Position numbers and translations under genes: made by a program
Part shown: piece by piece, positions 26,313-35,489 of the stretch
Layout of the letters: each line of letters opens with the position of its first letter
How positions within the stretch are numbered: position 1 is the first letter of the stretch
Notes under the pieces: model-generated
The model's database searches: none
What the model was told of the DNA's origin: nothing
What the model saw: the letters and a program-made list of their open reading frames with translations, nothing else
Assembly (NCBI GenBank): GCA_965246925.1
Contig: OZ251994.1
Location: 3,100,001 to 3,164,000 of the forward strand
Origin: JANPPS01 sp965246925
GTDB taxonomy: Bacteria > Pseudomonadota > Alphaproteobacteria > Acetobacterales > Acetobacteraceae
Direction of reading: 5' to 3'
Length of the DNA stretch: 64,000 nt

Positions 26313-27419
26313 TCAACCCGCCGCCACCCCCTTCGCCATCCGCACATACAACGGCACCGCCTCCGCCAGCGCCCGTAACGAGACATGCTCCCCTGGCGTA
26401 TGCGCCACTCCGATATCACCCGGCCCCAGCAGCACGCAGGGTGCCAGCGTCTGCAGCACCACCGCATCCGTCCCATAAGGCGCCGTCGTAGCCCTCTGCC
26501 GCGACAGGCGTTCGGTAATGCCAATCAGCCTATGATCCGGGTGCAGTTCGGGGGCAGGGCCCTCCGGCTGCTCGATCAGATGCAACCCGGCACGGGCCGC
26601 CGCGCGCCGGATCACCGCCAATACCGGCCGGGGATCAAGGCTCGCGCTGAACCGGAACTTCATCCGCGCCGTCGCCCGCGGCACCGTGACGTTCACAGCC
26701 GTGCCGTGGTTGTCCAGCACCAGGTTCAGATCGCCGTGCGGCGGGTCATAGGCCGGATCCTGCCACGCCGGGTCGGTCAGCAACCGCTCCTGTAGCGCGG
26801 CCATCTCCGTCAGGAACGGGATCAGCGCCCAGTTCGCGTTCCGCCCCCGCCCGGTGCTGCTGTGCGCCTGCACCCCAGACGCGATCGCGGTGATGGCGAT
26901 GCTGGCCCGGTGCCCCCGCACCGGGATCATCTGCGTCGGCTCGGCGATCAGGAAGCCCCGCGGACGGTAGCGCCGGGCCAGCTCGCTCCGGATCAGCACA
27001 CGCGCCCCCTGCTTCGTCGTCTCCTCGTCCGTGGTCAGGAACAGCGCCACCGGCATCCGCGGCGGCATGTGCCGCATCGCCACCACCATGGCGGCCAGCG
27101 GCCCCTTCATGTCGGCCGAGCCCAAGCCATGCAGCGCGTCGCCCTCGATCCGCGGATCGAACGGATGCCGGGTCCAGCCGGTGTCCGGCACCGTGTCCAT
27201 ATGGCCGCAGAACGCCAGGCCCGACCAGCCGCGCGCCGCGACCAGCACATGCTTGGTGACCCCAGCCGGGTCCACGTACTGCAGCCGCTCGATCTCGAAC
27301 CCGCGCAGCTCCGGCTGCAGCCGGTCGGCAATATCGAGGTTGCTGACGTGGCTGCGGCTATCGATCCGGATCAGGTCCTGCGCCAGCCGCGTGGTCTGCG
27401 CCAGATGGTCGAGGCTCAC
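26313..27419 (-). CDS. M20 family metallohydrolase (ArgE/DapE-like)
   Basis: 368 residues from GTG 27419, whose GTGA overlaps the stop of the upstream transporter. Di-zinc amidohydrolase marks: CGHMDTVP, GLGSADMKGPLAA and the general-base DEE in FLTTDEETTKQGA, and a C-terminal AHTPGEHV. The closest shape is acetylornithine deacetylase, but the M20 family acts on many N-acyl amino acids and the neighbours are transport genes, not arginine genes. I would not assign ArgE without a search. Confidence 0.82.
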   Translation of the reverse strand: MSLDHLAQTTRLAQDLIRIDSRSHVSNLDIADRLQPELRGFEIERLQYVDPAGVTKHVLVAARGWSGLAFCGHMDTVPDTGWTRHPFDPRIEGDALHGLGSADMKGPLAAMVVAMRHMPPRMPVALFLTTDEETTKQGARVLIRSELARRYRPRGFLIAEPTQMIPVRGHRASIAITAIASGVQAHSSTGRGRNANWALIPFLTEMAALQERLLTDPAWQDPAYDPPHGDLNLVLDNHGTAVNVTVPRATARMKFRFSASLDPRPVLAVIRRAAARAGLHLIEQPEGPAPELHPDHRLIGITERLSRQRATTAPYGTDAVVLQTLAPCVLLGPGDIGVAHTPGEHVSLRALAEAVPLYVRMAKGVAAG

Positions 27420-28756
27420 GCCCGCACCCGCGCCACACTCACGGCCGCCCCCACCGCGGCGAACCCCGCGCCGGTCAGCAGGCAGGTCACCGCCCCACCC
27501 TGCAATCCGAAGATCAGCGCCACCAGCGCCGACCCCAGCGACCACCCCACCGTCCGCGCCACCGCGACCATGCCGCTCGCCGCCCCGCTCCGCTCGGCCG
27601 GCCCGGCCGTCATCAACGTCAGATTGTTCGGCGTCTGATAGAAGCCGAAACCCACCCCGCAAACCCCCATGCGCCACGCCACGTCCCAATCCGCGGGCAC
27701 CGCCGGCATGAACGCCAGCAGCAGCAGGCCCACGCACAGCACGGCCATCCCGGCCGACCCCAGGATGGACGCCGGGTAGCGCCCCGACAGCCTGCCCGCG
27801 ACCGGCGCCGCCACCGCCACCAGCAACGGCCACGGCGTGACCAGCAGCCCGGTCGCCACCGCCGAGCGGTGCATCACCGTCTGAAACAGGAACGGCAACG
27901 AAATATAGGCCAGGATCTGCGCCGCGTAGGAGCAGACGGCCGTGCACACCGACAGCGCAAACAGCGGAATGCGCAGCAGATCCAGCGGCAGCAACGGCAC
28001 CGCCTGCCGCGATTGCTGCCACACCAGCGCCGCCGCAAACCCCAGCCCGCCCATCAACTCCGCCAACGCCAACCCCGGACGGTCACTACCAAGCCCGTCC
28101 ACCCCCACCACGACCAACCCCAACGCCGCCGCGTTCAGCAACGCACCCAGAATATCCAACGGACGCGGCCGCAATACTCCCTCGGGCGCTACCGCCAGGA
28201 ACAACGGAATGGCAATCAAGCCCAATGGCACGTTCACCAGGAACAACCAAGGCCAGCTCGCCACCGACAAGATCAGCGCCGCAATGCTCGGCCCCGCGGC
28301 GGCAGATATGGCCACCGCCAGCGCAATCAGCGCAAATCCCTGGCCCAGTTGCGCCCGCGGATAGACGCTTCGCACCAGCGCGCCCCCCAGCGCCGCCATG
28401 CACGACCCGCCGATACCCTGCAACAGCCGCGCCGCCACGAGCCCCCCCAGGCTCGGCGCCAGCGCGCAGCCCAGCGACGCCACGGTAAACAGCACGAGCC
28501 CGGCGCCATAGACACGCTTCAGCCCGAATGTCTCCCCCAACGCCGCCGCCGGCAACAGGCAGATGGTGACCGCTAGCTGATAAGCGTTCACCACCCAAAC
28601 CGTTGCCGCGTCCGACGCATGCAGGTCTCGCGCTATGGTTGGCAGCGCGATATTGGCAATGGCACTATCCAGCCCCGCTAGCACTACGCCGAGAATGGCA
28701 CACCCCATCACCCACCGGCGCTGCGCCAAAGGCAGGCCGTCCATCATGCGTCGCAT
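27416..28756 (-). CDS. MFS exporter, DHA2 (14-helix) family
   Basis: About 446 residues. Motif D1 LDSAIANIALPTIARDL in helix 1 and the loop ETFGLKRVYGAGLVLF followed by LLQGIGGS mark the DHA2 drug:proton antiporters (EmrB/QacA group). It probably exports a small hydrophobic or organic compound across the inner membrane. Start uncertain: ATG 28756, 28747 or 28744; an upstream TTG 28780 is less likely. Stop overlaps the M20 gene start, so the pair is co-translated. Confidence 0.82.
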   Translation of the reverse strand: MRRMMDGLPLAQRRWVMGCAILGVVLAGLDSAIANIALPTIARDLHASDAATVWVVNAYQLAVTICLLPAAALGETFGLKRVYGAGLVLFTVASLGCALAPSLGGLVAARLLQGIGGSCMAALGGALVRSVYPRAQLGQGFALIALAVAISAAAGPSIAALILSVASWPWLFLVNVPLGLIAIPLFLAVAPEGVLRPRPLDILGALLNAAALGLVVVGVDGLGSDRPGLALAELMGGLGFAAALVWQQSRQAVPLLPLDLLRIPLFALSVCTAVCSYAAQILAYISLPFLFQTVMHRSAVATGLLVTPWPLLVAVAAPVAGRLSGRYPASILGSAGMAVLCVGLLLLAFMPAVPADWDVAWRMGVCGVGFGFYQTPNNLTLMTAGPAERSGAASGMVAVARTVGWSLGSALVALIFGLQGGAVTCLLTGAGFAAVGAAVSVARVRA

Positions 28757-28859
28757 CTCATGCGGCCAGTATAGTCGCAATCAAGGAGCCGATAACCCCT
28801 ATCACCGCTCCGGGGCCGCCCAAGACGTGCTGGACTGACGGGACGGATAACGGAGGCCG

Positions 28860-29876
28860 CTAGAGCCGCACCACCTCACCCGTCTCAGCCGCACGAACCA
28901 CCGCCAGGGTTGCCTCCAGCGTCCGCAGCCCGCCTCGCCCATCCAGCACAGGGGCGGCCCCGCCGATCACGTCGCAAAAATGGCGCATCTGCAACGTGAG
29001 CGGGTCCTGCTCCGCAAGCGTCATGCGGGTGCTGACCATCGGCGTCCGCCATCCCTCGCCCGCGTGCCGCCACGTCTCCAGCGTGGGCAGCGCCAGCGAT
29101 CCCGCGGTGCCTGCAATCAAGTAGCAGGCCTGGCCGGTATGCGGGAAAGCCTTGTCCTCGCCCGAATTCATCTCCCAGCTCCAGGGCGCGCTGGCGGCGT
29201 CGGACAAACTCAGCGTGCCTACGGCGCCGCTGGCAAAGCGCAGGACGACGCCCGCGCTATCCTCGACGGCGCGCCCCTGGGCCGCATTCGAGCTCATGGC
29301 CTGCACGGCGGCGATCTCACCGCACAGACTGCGTAGATCGTCGATGGCGTGCACCAGATTGATCAAGATCACGCCACCGCCGGGCTCGGCACGCCAGGCG
29401 TTGGCACCCTCGAAATAGGCCGGAGGTTTGCGGAACAGCGCCATCCCGTTCACGGCGACGATGCGCCCCAGCGTGCCTGCCTCGATCACCGACCGGGCGT
29501 GCCGGATCGCCGGACTGTGCCGCCGGTGATGGCCCACCAGGACCGGCACCCCCGCCGCCTCCGCCGCCTCGACCAGCAGGGCCGCCCCGGCGAGGTCGCT
29601 CGCCAGCGGTTTTTCCACCAGCATCGGCACCCCGGCCGCGGCGGCCAGCAGCCCATGTGGCACATGCAGCGCGTTGGGCGTCGCGATCACAACCCCGTCC
29701 GGACGGGCCTCCCGCAACGCCTCGGCCAGATCGGCGAACCATGGCACGCCGGGCGGTGCGGATGCCGGCTTCGGGTCGATCACCGCGGCCAGCGTAGCGC
29801 CGGGCTCGGCCAAGATGCGCGCCATATGCTCCCGGCCGATCGCGCCCGCCCCCGCGAGCGCGATCCGGACCGGCAT
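28860..29876 (-). CDS. Gfo/Idh/MocA family oxidoreductase
   Basis: 338 residues. N-terminal Rossmann fold with IALAGAGAIGREHM, followed by the family motif VEKPLA (Lys near 95) and the C-terminal alpha/beta domain with HAIDDLRSLCG. Probably an NAD(P)-dependent dehydrogenase of a sugar, inositol or cyclic polyol. Start ATG 29876 overlaps the stop of the upstream MHS transporter (TGATG), so it likely acts on the compound imported by that transporter. Substrate unknown. Confidence 0.88.
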   Translation of the reverse strand: MPVRIALAGAGAIGREHMARILAEPGATLAAVIDPKPASAPPGVPWFADLAEALREARPDGVVIATPNALHVPHGLLAAAAGVPMLVEKPLASDLAGAALLVEAAEAAGVPVLVGHHRRHSPAIRHARSVIEAGTLGRIVAVNGMALFRKPPAYFEGANAWRAEPGGGVILINLVHAIDDLRSLCGEIAAVQAMSSNAAQGRAVEDSAGVVLRFASGAVGTLSLSDAASAPWSWEMNSGEDKAFPHTGQACYLIAGTAGSLALPTLETWRHAGEGWRTPMVSTRMTLAEQDPLTLQMRHFCDVIGGAAPVLDGRGGLRTLEATLAVVRAAETGEVVRL

Positions 29877-31255
29877 CAGGCACTCGCCATCGCGGCCTCT
29901 CGCGCCCGGTCATACTCGGCCTTCCCCTGCGGCACCGCGCCGGGGTGGCCAAGGTCCGCCAGAGCCACCCGGTAGGTCTCCCGCGCACTGAACGCCGCCG
30001 CCGCCGAGATGATCGTGATGCCGAACGCGATGGCCCCAACGGTTAAGGGAATGTCCATCGAGCCTGGCGGCGCCACATACGCGAACAGCGCCGGAAGCAA
30101 GGCGGTCAGGAACGTGCCGATATTCTGCCCGATCGCCATCGCCGACACCCGGCTGCTGGTGCGGAACAGCTCGGGATAGAATGACGGGAACACGGCATTG
30201 TACCCTTGATACACCATCCCCCACATCAGCAGCGACATCACGACCGCAAGCGGCACGCTATGGATGCTGATGGCATACAAATACCCGAACGACAGCAGTC
30301 CGGAGCCCAGCGCGCCCAGGATGATGCACGGACGCCGCCCGATCCGGTCCGACAGATTGCCCACGTAGGGGATAACCAGCACGGCCAGCACGTTGCCCAG
30401 GACGGGTATCCACAGATAGACGTCCTTGGCGAAGCCGATGCCATAGGCCGGCTGCACCGCATAGGCCGCGCCGAACACGGTCGCGACCGTCGGGATCACG
30501 TTCATCAACGCCATGCAGACTACGCGCAGCATGTCCGGGCTGCTGTTGCGGAACGCCTCGGCGATTGGGGACACCGGCAGCGCGCCCTCATGGGCTTCGG
30601 CGGCAAAGGCCGGGGTCTCGTCCACGTTGCGCCGGATGATGAACCCGGCGATCAGCACGACCACGCTCAGCAAGAACGGAATGCGCCAGCCCCAGGCGTT
30701 GAACTCGGCCGTGGGCATGAACCGGGCGAGCGGGATGAATACGGCGGCGGCCAGGATTTGGCCGAATTGCACGCCCTGTAACGTGAAGCTGGAAAAGAAG
30801 CCGCGGCGTCCAAACGGCGCATGCTCGAGCGTCATGGAACTGGCGCCGGAGATTTCGCCCGCGACGGCGAAGCCTTGGATCAGGCGAAGGATGACCAGCA
30901 TGATAGGGGCGGCAATGCCCACCTGCGCATAGGTCGGCAGCAACCCGACCGCCATCGTGGAAAAGCCCATCAGGAACATGCACAGCAAGAGCACCTGCTT
31001 TCGCCCATGCGTGTCGCCCCAGTGGCCCAGCACGAACGCGCCGATTGGCCGGGCGACATACCCCACGCCGTAGGTGGCGAGCGAAGCCACGATCGCGACG
31101 GTAGGGTCCGTCGATGGGAAAAAGATTTGCGGGAAGATCAAAGACGCCGCGGTGGCGTAGATGAAGAAGTCATAATACTCGAGCGCCGAGCCGATCCAGC
31201 CGCTGGCGGCCGCCTTCTTCGATTGCGCACCCGGCGCGGTCAAGCCCTGGTTCAT
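29876..31255 (-). CDS. MFS transporter, metabolite:H+ symporter (MHS) family
   Basis: 459 residues, 12 helices. MHS marks: GSALEYYDFFIYATAASLIF in helix 1, RPIGAFVLGHWGDTHGRK in loop 2-3 and RLIQGFAVAGEISGAS. Relatives import dicarboxylates, shikimate, proline-betaine or aromatic acids. Ribosome-binding site AGAGGAG lies six bases before ATG 31255. It heads the minus-strand cluster with the Gfo/Idh gene and is divergent from a TetR gene with an operator-like repeat between them, so substrate-inducible control is likely. Confidence 0.88.
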   Translation of the reverse strand: MNQGLTAPGAQSKKAAASGWIGSALEYYDFFIYATAASLIFPQIFFPSTDPTVAIVASLATYGVGYVARPIGAFVLGHWGDTHGRKQVLLLCMFLMGFSTMAVGLLPTYAQVGIAAPIMLVILRLIQGFAVAGEISGASSMTLEHAPFGRRGFFSSFTLQGVQFGQILAAAVFIPLARFMPTAEFNAWGWRIPFLLSVVVLIAGFIIRRNVDETPAFAAEAHEGALPVSPIAEAFRNSSPDMLRVVCMALMNVIPTVATVFGAAYAVQPAYGIGFAKDVYLWIPVLGNVLAVLVIPYVGNLSDRIGRRPCIILGALGSGLLSFGYLYAISIHSVPLAVVMSLLMWGMVYQGYNAVFPSFYPELFRTSSRVSAMAIGQNIGTFLTALLPALFAYVAPPGSMDIPLTVGAIAFGITIISAAAAFSARETYRVALADLGHPGAVPQGKAEYDRAREAAMASA

Positions 31256-31296
31256 AGCACGCTCCTCTCTGTTTCGTGATTGCCTCTCCCATAGCT

Positions 31297-31310
31297 CTAC
31301 CGAGCGGTAG
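31297..31310. promoter_or_regulatory. Probable TetR operator
   Basis: CTACCGAGCGGTAG: 6-base perfect arms with a 2-base centre, a shape typical of TetR/AcrR operators. It lies in the gap between the MHS transporter (minus) and the TetR gene (plus). On minus it falls between TTTACC and TATGGG, plausible promoter boxes of the transporter. Confidence 0.6.
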
Positions 31311-31355
31311 GTAAAAGTGGTATTTGCAGCATGCCGTACTTTTTCGGAGCGCGCT

Positions 31356-32000
31356 TTGGATCAGCTGGCCCCCGCAGTGCCGTCCCGCCGGGCAGGTGGC
31401 GCCCGCACCCGGCAGAGTATCCTGGCCGCGGCCACTGAATTCTTCGCGGAGAAAGGATTCAACGGCGCCAATGTGAACGACATCGTGGCCCGGGCCGGCA
31501 CGACCAAGCCGATGATCTACTACCATTTCGGCAGCAAAGAGGGCCTATTCGCCGCCGTGCTGGAGTCCGTTTATGCGCAGATGCGTGAGATCGAGCTCTC
31601 TACCGCGCTGAGCCGCCTGCCGCCGTTGGAAGCGATGCGCGAGCTGGTGCAGGTCACGTTCGACTATCACGCCGGGCATCCCGAGTGGATCCGCCTCATC
31701 TCGATCGCCAACATCCACGACGCGCAGCACATAAAGAACTCTCCCACGATCGGCCCCGCAAACACCCCCGTCATCGCGATCCTGGCGGATCTGCTCCACC
31801 GCGGCGAACGCGACGGAGTATTTCGCCCCGGGATCGACCCGCTACAGCTGCATATGCTGATCGCCTCGCTATGTTTCTATCGCGTCTCCAACCGCCACAC
31901 CTGGGCCGTAATCTTCGCCCGCAACCTCAACACCCCAGCCGAAGCCACCCTGCAACGGGCCATGCTGGTGGAGGCGGTCGAGCGGTATTTACGGCCGTAG
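31356..32000 (+). CDS. TetR/AcrR family regulator
   Basis: 214 residues from TTG 31356, chosen because CGGAG lies six bases upstream; the in-frame GTG 31317 has no such site. N-terminal helix-turn-helix: RQSILAAATEFFAEKGFNG, VNDIVARAGTTKPMIYYHFG and SKEGLFAAVLE. The C-terminal domain resembles the TetR_C group of RutR/YcdC-like regulators (PLEAMRELVQVTFDYHAGHPEWIRL). It likely represses the divergent MHS/Gfo-Idh operon through the 31297 operator and itself. Ligand unknown, presumably the transported compound. Confidence 0.88.
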   Translation: MDQLAPAVPSRRAGGARTRQSILAAATEFFAEKGFNGANVNDIVARAGTTKPMIYYHFGSKEGLFAAVLESVYAQMREIELSTALSRLPPLEAMRELVQVTFDYHAGHPEWIRLISIANIHDAQHIKNSPTIGPANTPVIAILADLLHRGERDGVFRPGIDPLQLHMLIASLCFYRVSNRHTWAVIFARNLNTPAEATLQRAMLVEAVERYLRP

Positions 32001-32818
32001 CTTCCGTAACGCAGTGCTTGGACCGGACTAAATCCGTCACCCCGCACCCATCCACGATCGCACCCCGAGCCTCAACCCGCGGGCCGTTCGCTGAATGAGG
32101 CTGCGCCATAGGAGTGGACAGTGTCTGAGCAGAACGAAGCAAGGCACTGGTAGCACTCGCACCGAGACCCGGCAGAGCATCTAAGCCCACTTCAGTCCGT
32201 ACTCGGTTGCCAGTTGTTCGGTTAGGTTCCGGATCTTTTCTAAAGCTTTCCAGGGCCCGAGCCAGGCGAAAAAAAACGGCCTGTCTTGCTTCATCTTGCC
32301 CCGTAATGCGCCATGAACATCGTGACTGCTTCCGCCACATGCGCCTCAAGCTCTTCCCAATCAACAGCGCTGTCACCGACGAGGCTGCCAAGCTGCAGGT
32401 CGGCCACGAGCGCGCCTAGTAGCAGTGACGCGGCTTGATTGGGGTAGGGACAGCGTAGCAGACCAAGTTCGGCCTGAGCGGCCAGGTAACCAGCAAGGCG
32501 CCGCTTGACCGCACCTGGCCCGCCCACATGAAAAGCTTGGCCCAGCTTTGGAAAGCGCCCCGCCTCGGCCACGGCCAGCCGATGCAGCGCGACCGCCAAC
32601 ACTACGCCGAACAAGCCGCAGCGCGGCTCGGTGACCTGGCTTCAGTGGCGTTCGCTCGGCGACGATATGGTTGATGAGCGCGCACGGAGCGATGGCGGCG
32701 CGAGTGGACCGTGTATCGATCGACGTCGCCACCTCGGATCGGCGCCGCCTTTCTGACACGCTGGTGTAGGCGTGAAGGAAAGCTGGACTCCGGGTCGAGA
32801 ACCCGGGGCGACGGATGG
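32001..32818. other. Decayed intergenic stretch
   Basis: More than 800 bases without an intact gene between the TetR gene and ppdK. It holds a TetR C-terminal relic (32291-32614, minus). I see no IS ends, no tRNA and no clear terminator. Stop codons interrupt all frames around the relic, including TGA just upstream of it. Confidence 0.5.
32291..32614 (-). pseudogene. TetR-family C-terminal remnant
   Basis: About 107 residues that read like the ligand domain of an AefR/TetR_C_7-type regulator (LHRLAVAEAGRFPKLGQAF, LAGYLAAQAELGLLRCP, ASLLLGALVADLQLG). The DNA-binding N-terminus is missing: an in-frame TGA stands a few codons upstream and no helix-turn-helix is visible in any frame to 32818. 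Likely a relic of a larger regulator gene whose 5' part was lost beside ppdK. Confidence 0.6.
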
Positions 32819-35488
32819 CTACGCCGTCTTATCGATTCCCATGCCCAACGCCGCCTGCGCGGCCGCCAAGCGGGCCACCGGCACCCGGTACGGGCTGCAG
32901 GATACGTAGTCCAGCCCGATCTCCTCGCAGAAGGCAATGCTGGCCGGGTCGCCGCCGTGCTCGCCGCAGATGCCCATCTTCAGCGCGTTCTTGGTATGCC
33001 GGCCCTTTTCGGCGGCGATCTTCACCATCGCGCCAACGCCCTCGACGTCGATCGTGACGAACGGGTCTTTCGGGAGAATACCGGCATTCACATAGGCCGG
33101 TAGGAAGCGGCCGGCGTCATCGCGGGAGAGGCCGAACACGGTTTGGGTAAGGTCGTTGGTGCCGAAGCTGAAGAAGTCGGCGATTTCGGCGATCTTGTCT
33201 GCCACGATGGCGGCGCGGGGGAGTTCGATCATCGTGCCCACGAGGTATTCGATCTTCATCCCCTGCTCCTTGAACACCGCCACCGCGATGCCGTCCACCT
33301 GGGCGCGGGTGATCTCCAGCTCGCGCCTCGTGCCGATCAAGGGGATCATGATCTCCGGCACCGGCGCCTCACCGGTCTCGCGCGCGGCCGCGATGGCGCC
33401 TTCGAAGATGGCGCGGGCCTGCATCTCGTAGATTTCCGGGTAGGAAATGCCCAGGCGGCAGCCGCGGTGGCCGAGCATGGGGTTGGCTTCCGATAGCTCG
33501 GACGCACGGCGGCGCACGTGCTCGAGGTCCTGGCCGAGGCCGCGGGCGACTTCGGCCAGTTCGGCCTCCGCGTGGGGCAGGAATTCGTGCAGCGGCGGAT
33601 CCAGCAGGCGGATGGTGACGGGGAGGCCCGCCATGATGCGGAATAGCTCGGTGAAGTCCTGGCGCTGGAACGGCAGCAGCTTCGCCAGCGCCGTGCGGCG
33701 TCCGGCTTCGTCCTCGGCCATGATCATCTGCCGGACGGCGCCGATGCGCTCGGGGTTGAAGAACATATGCTCGGTGCGGCAGAGGCCGATGCCTTCCGCA
33801 CCGAAGCGCCGGGCCGTCTCGGCATCGAGCGGGGTTTCCGCATTGGTGCGCACCCCAAGCCGCCGTACGCCATCCGCCCAGCCCATCAGCGTCGCGAAAT
33901 CTCCGGACATGCTGGGCTCGATCATCGCGACCGACCCGGCGAACACCTCGCCCGTGCCGCCGTCGAGCGTGATCATCTCGCCGCCCCGGATGGTCTTGCC
34001 ACCCGCGGTCAGAGTCTGCGTGCCGTAATCCACGCTGACCCCTCCGGCGCCGGCCACGCAGGGCCGGCCCATGCCGCGCGCCACCACCGCCGCGTGGCTG
34101 GTCATGCCGCCGCGGGTGGTCAGGATGCCGCGGGCGGCGTGCATGCCGTGGATATCCTCGGGGCTGGTTTCGATACGCACCAGGATCACCGCCTCACCCT
34201 TGGCGGCGCGGTTCTCCGCCTCGTCCGAGTTGAACACCGCCACGCCGCATGCCGCCCCAGGGCTGGCCGGCAGCCCCTTGCTGAACAGCGTGCGCGACGC
34301 CTTCGGGTCCAGGGTCGGATGCAGCAGCTGGTCGAGTGACGCCGGGTTCACCCGCCGCACCGCCTCCGTCTTATCGATGAGACCGGCCTGCGCCATCTCG
34401 ACCGCGATCCGCAGCGACGCCGCCGCCGTCCGCTTGCCGGAGCGGGTTTGCAGCATATACAGCTTATTCTGCTGCACCGTGAACTCGATATCCTGCATGT
34501 CGGTGTAGTGCCGCTCGAGCGTCTCACGCACCCGCACGAGGTCCGCATAGGCGTGCGGCAGCGCCTCCTCCATCGAGACTTCCCCCGGATTGGCCTTGAG
34601 GCTCGACAGCGGCTGCGGCGTGCGGATCCCGGCCACGACGTCCTCGCCCTGCGCGTTCACCAGAAACTCGCCGTAGAAGATATTTTCCCCCGTGCTGGGA
34701 TCACGCGTGAAGCACACGCCGGTGGCGCAATCGGCGCCCATGTTGCCGAACACCATCGCCTGCACGTTCACCGCCGTGCCCCAATTGGCCGGAATATCAT
34801 GCAGGCGGCGATACGTGTTGGCGCGCGGGTTCATCCAGCTGCCGAACACCGCGCCGATGGCCCCCCATAGCTGCTCATGCGGGTCCATCGGGAACGGCGC
34901 GCCCCGCTCCTGCAGCACCATTTCCTTGTATTCGCGCACGACCTTACGCCAATGATCCGGCGACAATGCCGTGTCCTCGGTCACATCGGCGTCGATCTTC
35001 GCGCTCTCGATGATCTCCTCGAACCGGTGATGATCCACCCCCAGCACGACCGAGCCATACATCTGGATGAACCGGCGGTAGCTGTCCCACGCAAACCGCG
35101 GATCGCCGGACGCCTGTTCCAGCCCCAGCACCGTCTCGTCGTTGAGGCCGAGGTTCAGCACCGTATCCATCATCCCCGGCATCGACACCCGCGCGCCGGA
35201 CCGCACGGACACCAGCAACGGATGCGCCGCATCCCCGAAGCTCAGCCCCACCGCCTGCTCCACCAGCCCCAGCGCCGCCGTGACCTGGTCCTTGAGCTCC
35301 GCCGGGTAATGCTTATCGTTGTCATAGAACGCCGTGCAGACCTCGGTCGTGATGGTGAAACCGGGCGGCACCGGCAGGCCGATGCTGGCCATCTCGGCCA
35401 GGTTGGCGCCCTTGCCGCCGAGCAGGTTGCGCATGTCGGCGCGCCCCTCGTTATGGCCGGCACCGAAGCTATACACCCACTTGGTCAT
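32819..35488 (-). CDS. ppdK: Pyruvate, phosphate dikinase
   Basis: 889 residues, full length. Interconverts pyruvate, ATP and phosphate with PEP, AMP and PPi. N-terminal ATP-grasp part begins MTKWVYSFGAGHNEGRADM and GGKGANLAEM; the swivelling domain has the phospho-His motif GGMTSHAAVVARGMG with the regulatory Thr; the C-terminal PEP domain carries GLCRTEHMFF, FGTNDLTQ and the catalytic Cys in GICGEHGGDP. Two bases after glyS, in the common alphaproteobacterial order glyQ-glyS-ppdK. The PPDK regulatory protein is not in the window. Confidence 0.97.
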   Translation of the reverse strand: MTKWVYSFGAGHNEGRADMRNLLGGKGANLAEMASIGLPVPPGFTITTEVCTAFYDNDKHYPAELKDQVTAALGLVEQAVGLSFGDAAHPLLVSVRSGARVSMPGMMDTVLNLGLNDETVLGLEQASGDPRFAWDSYRRFIQMYGSVVLGVDHHRFEEIIESAKIDADVTEDTALSPDHWRKVVREYKEMVLQERGAPFPMDPHEQLWGAIGAVFGSWMNPRANTYRRLHDIPANWGTAVNVQAMVFGNMGADCATGVCFTRDPSTGENIFYGEFLVNAQGEDVVAGIRTPQPLSSLKANPGEVSMEEALPHAYADLVRVRETLERHYTDMQDIEFTVQQNKLYMLQTRSGKRTAAASLRIAVEMAQAGLIDKTEAVRRVNPASLDQLLHPTLDPKASRTLFSKGLPASPGAACGVAVFNSDEAENRAAKGEAVILVRIETSPEDIHGMHAARGILTTRGGMTSHAAVVARGMGRPCVAGAGGVSVDYGTQTLTAGGKTIRGGEMITLDGGTGEVFAGSVAMIEPSMSGDFATLMGWADGVRRLGVRTNAETPLDAETARRFGAEGIGLCRTEHMFFNPERIGAVRQMIMAEDEAGRRTALAKLLPFQRQDFTELFRIMAGLPVTIRLLDPPLHEFLPHAEAELAEVARGLGQDLEHVRRRASELSEANPMLGHRGCRLGISYPEIYEMQARAIFEGAIAAARETGEAPVPEIMIPLIGTRRELEITRAQVDGIAVAVFKEQGMKIEYLVGTMIELPRAAIVADKIAEIADFFSFGTNDLTQTVFGLSRDDAGRFLPAYVNAGILPKDPFVTIDVEGVGAMVKIAAEKGRHTKNALKMGICGEHGGDPASIAFCEEIGLDYVSCSPYRVPVARLAAAQAALGMGIDKTA

Positions 35489-35489
35489 G

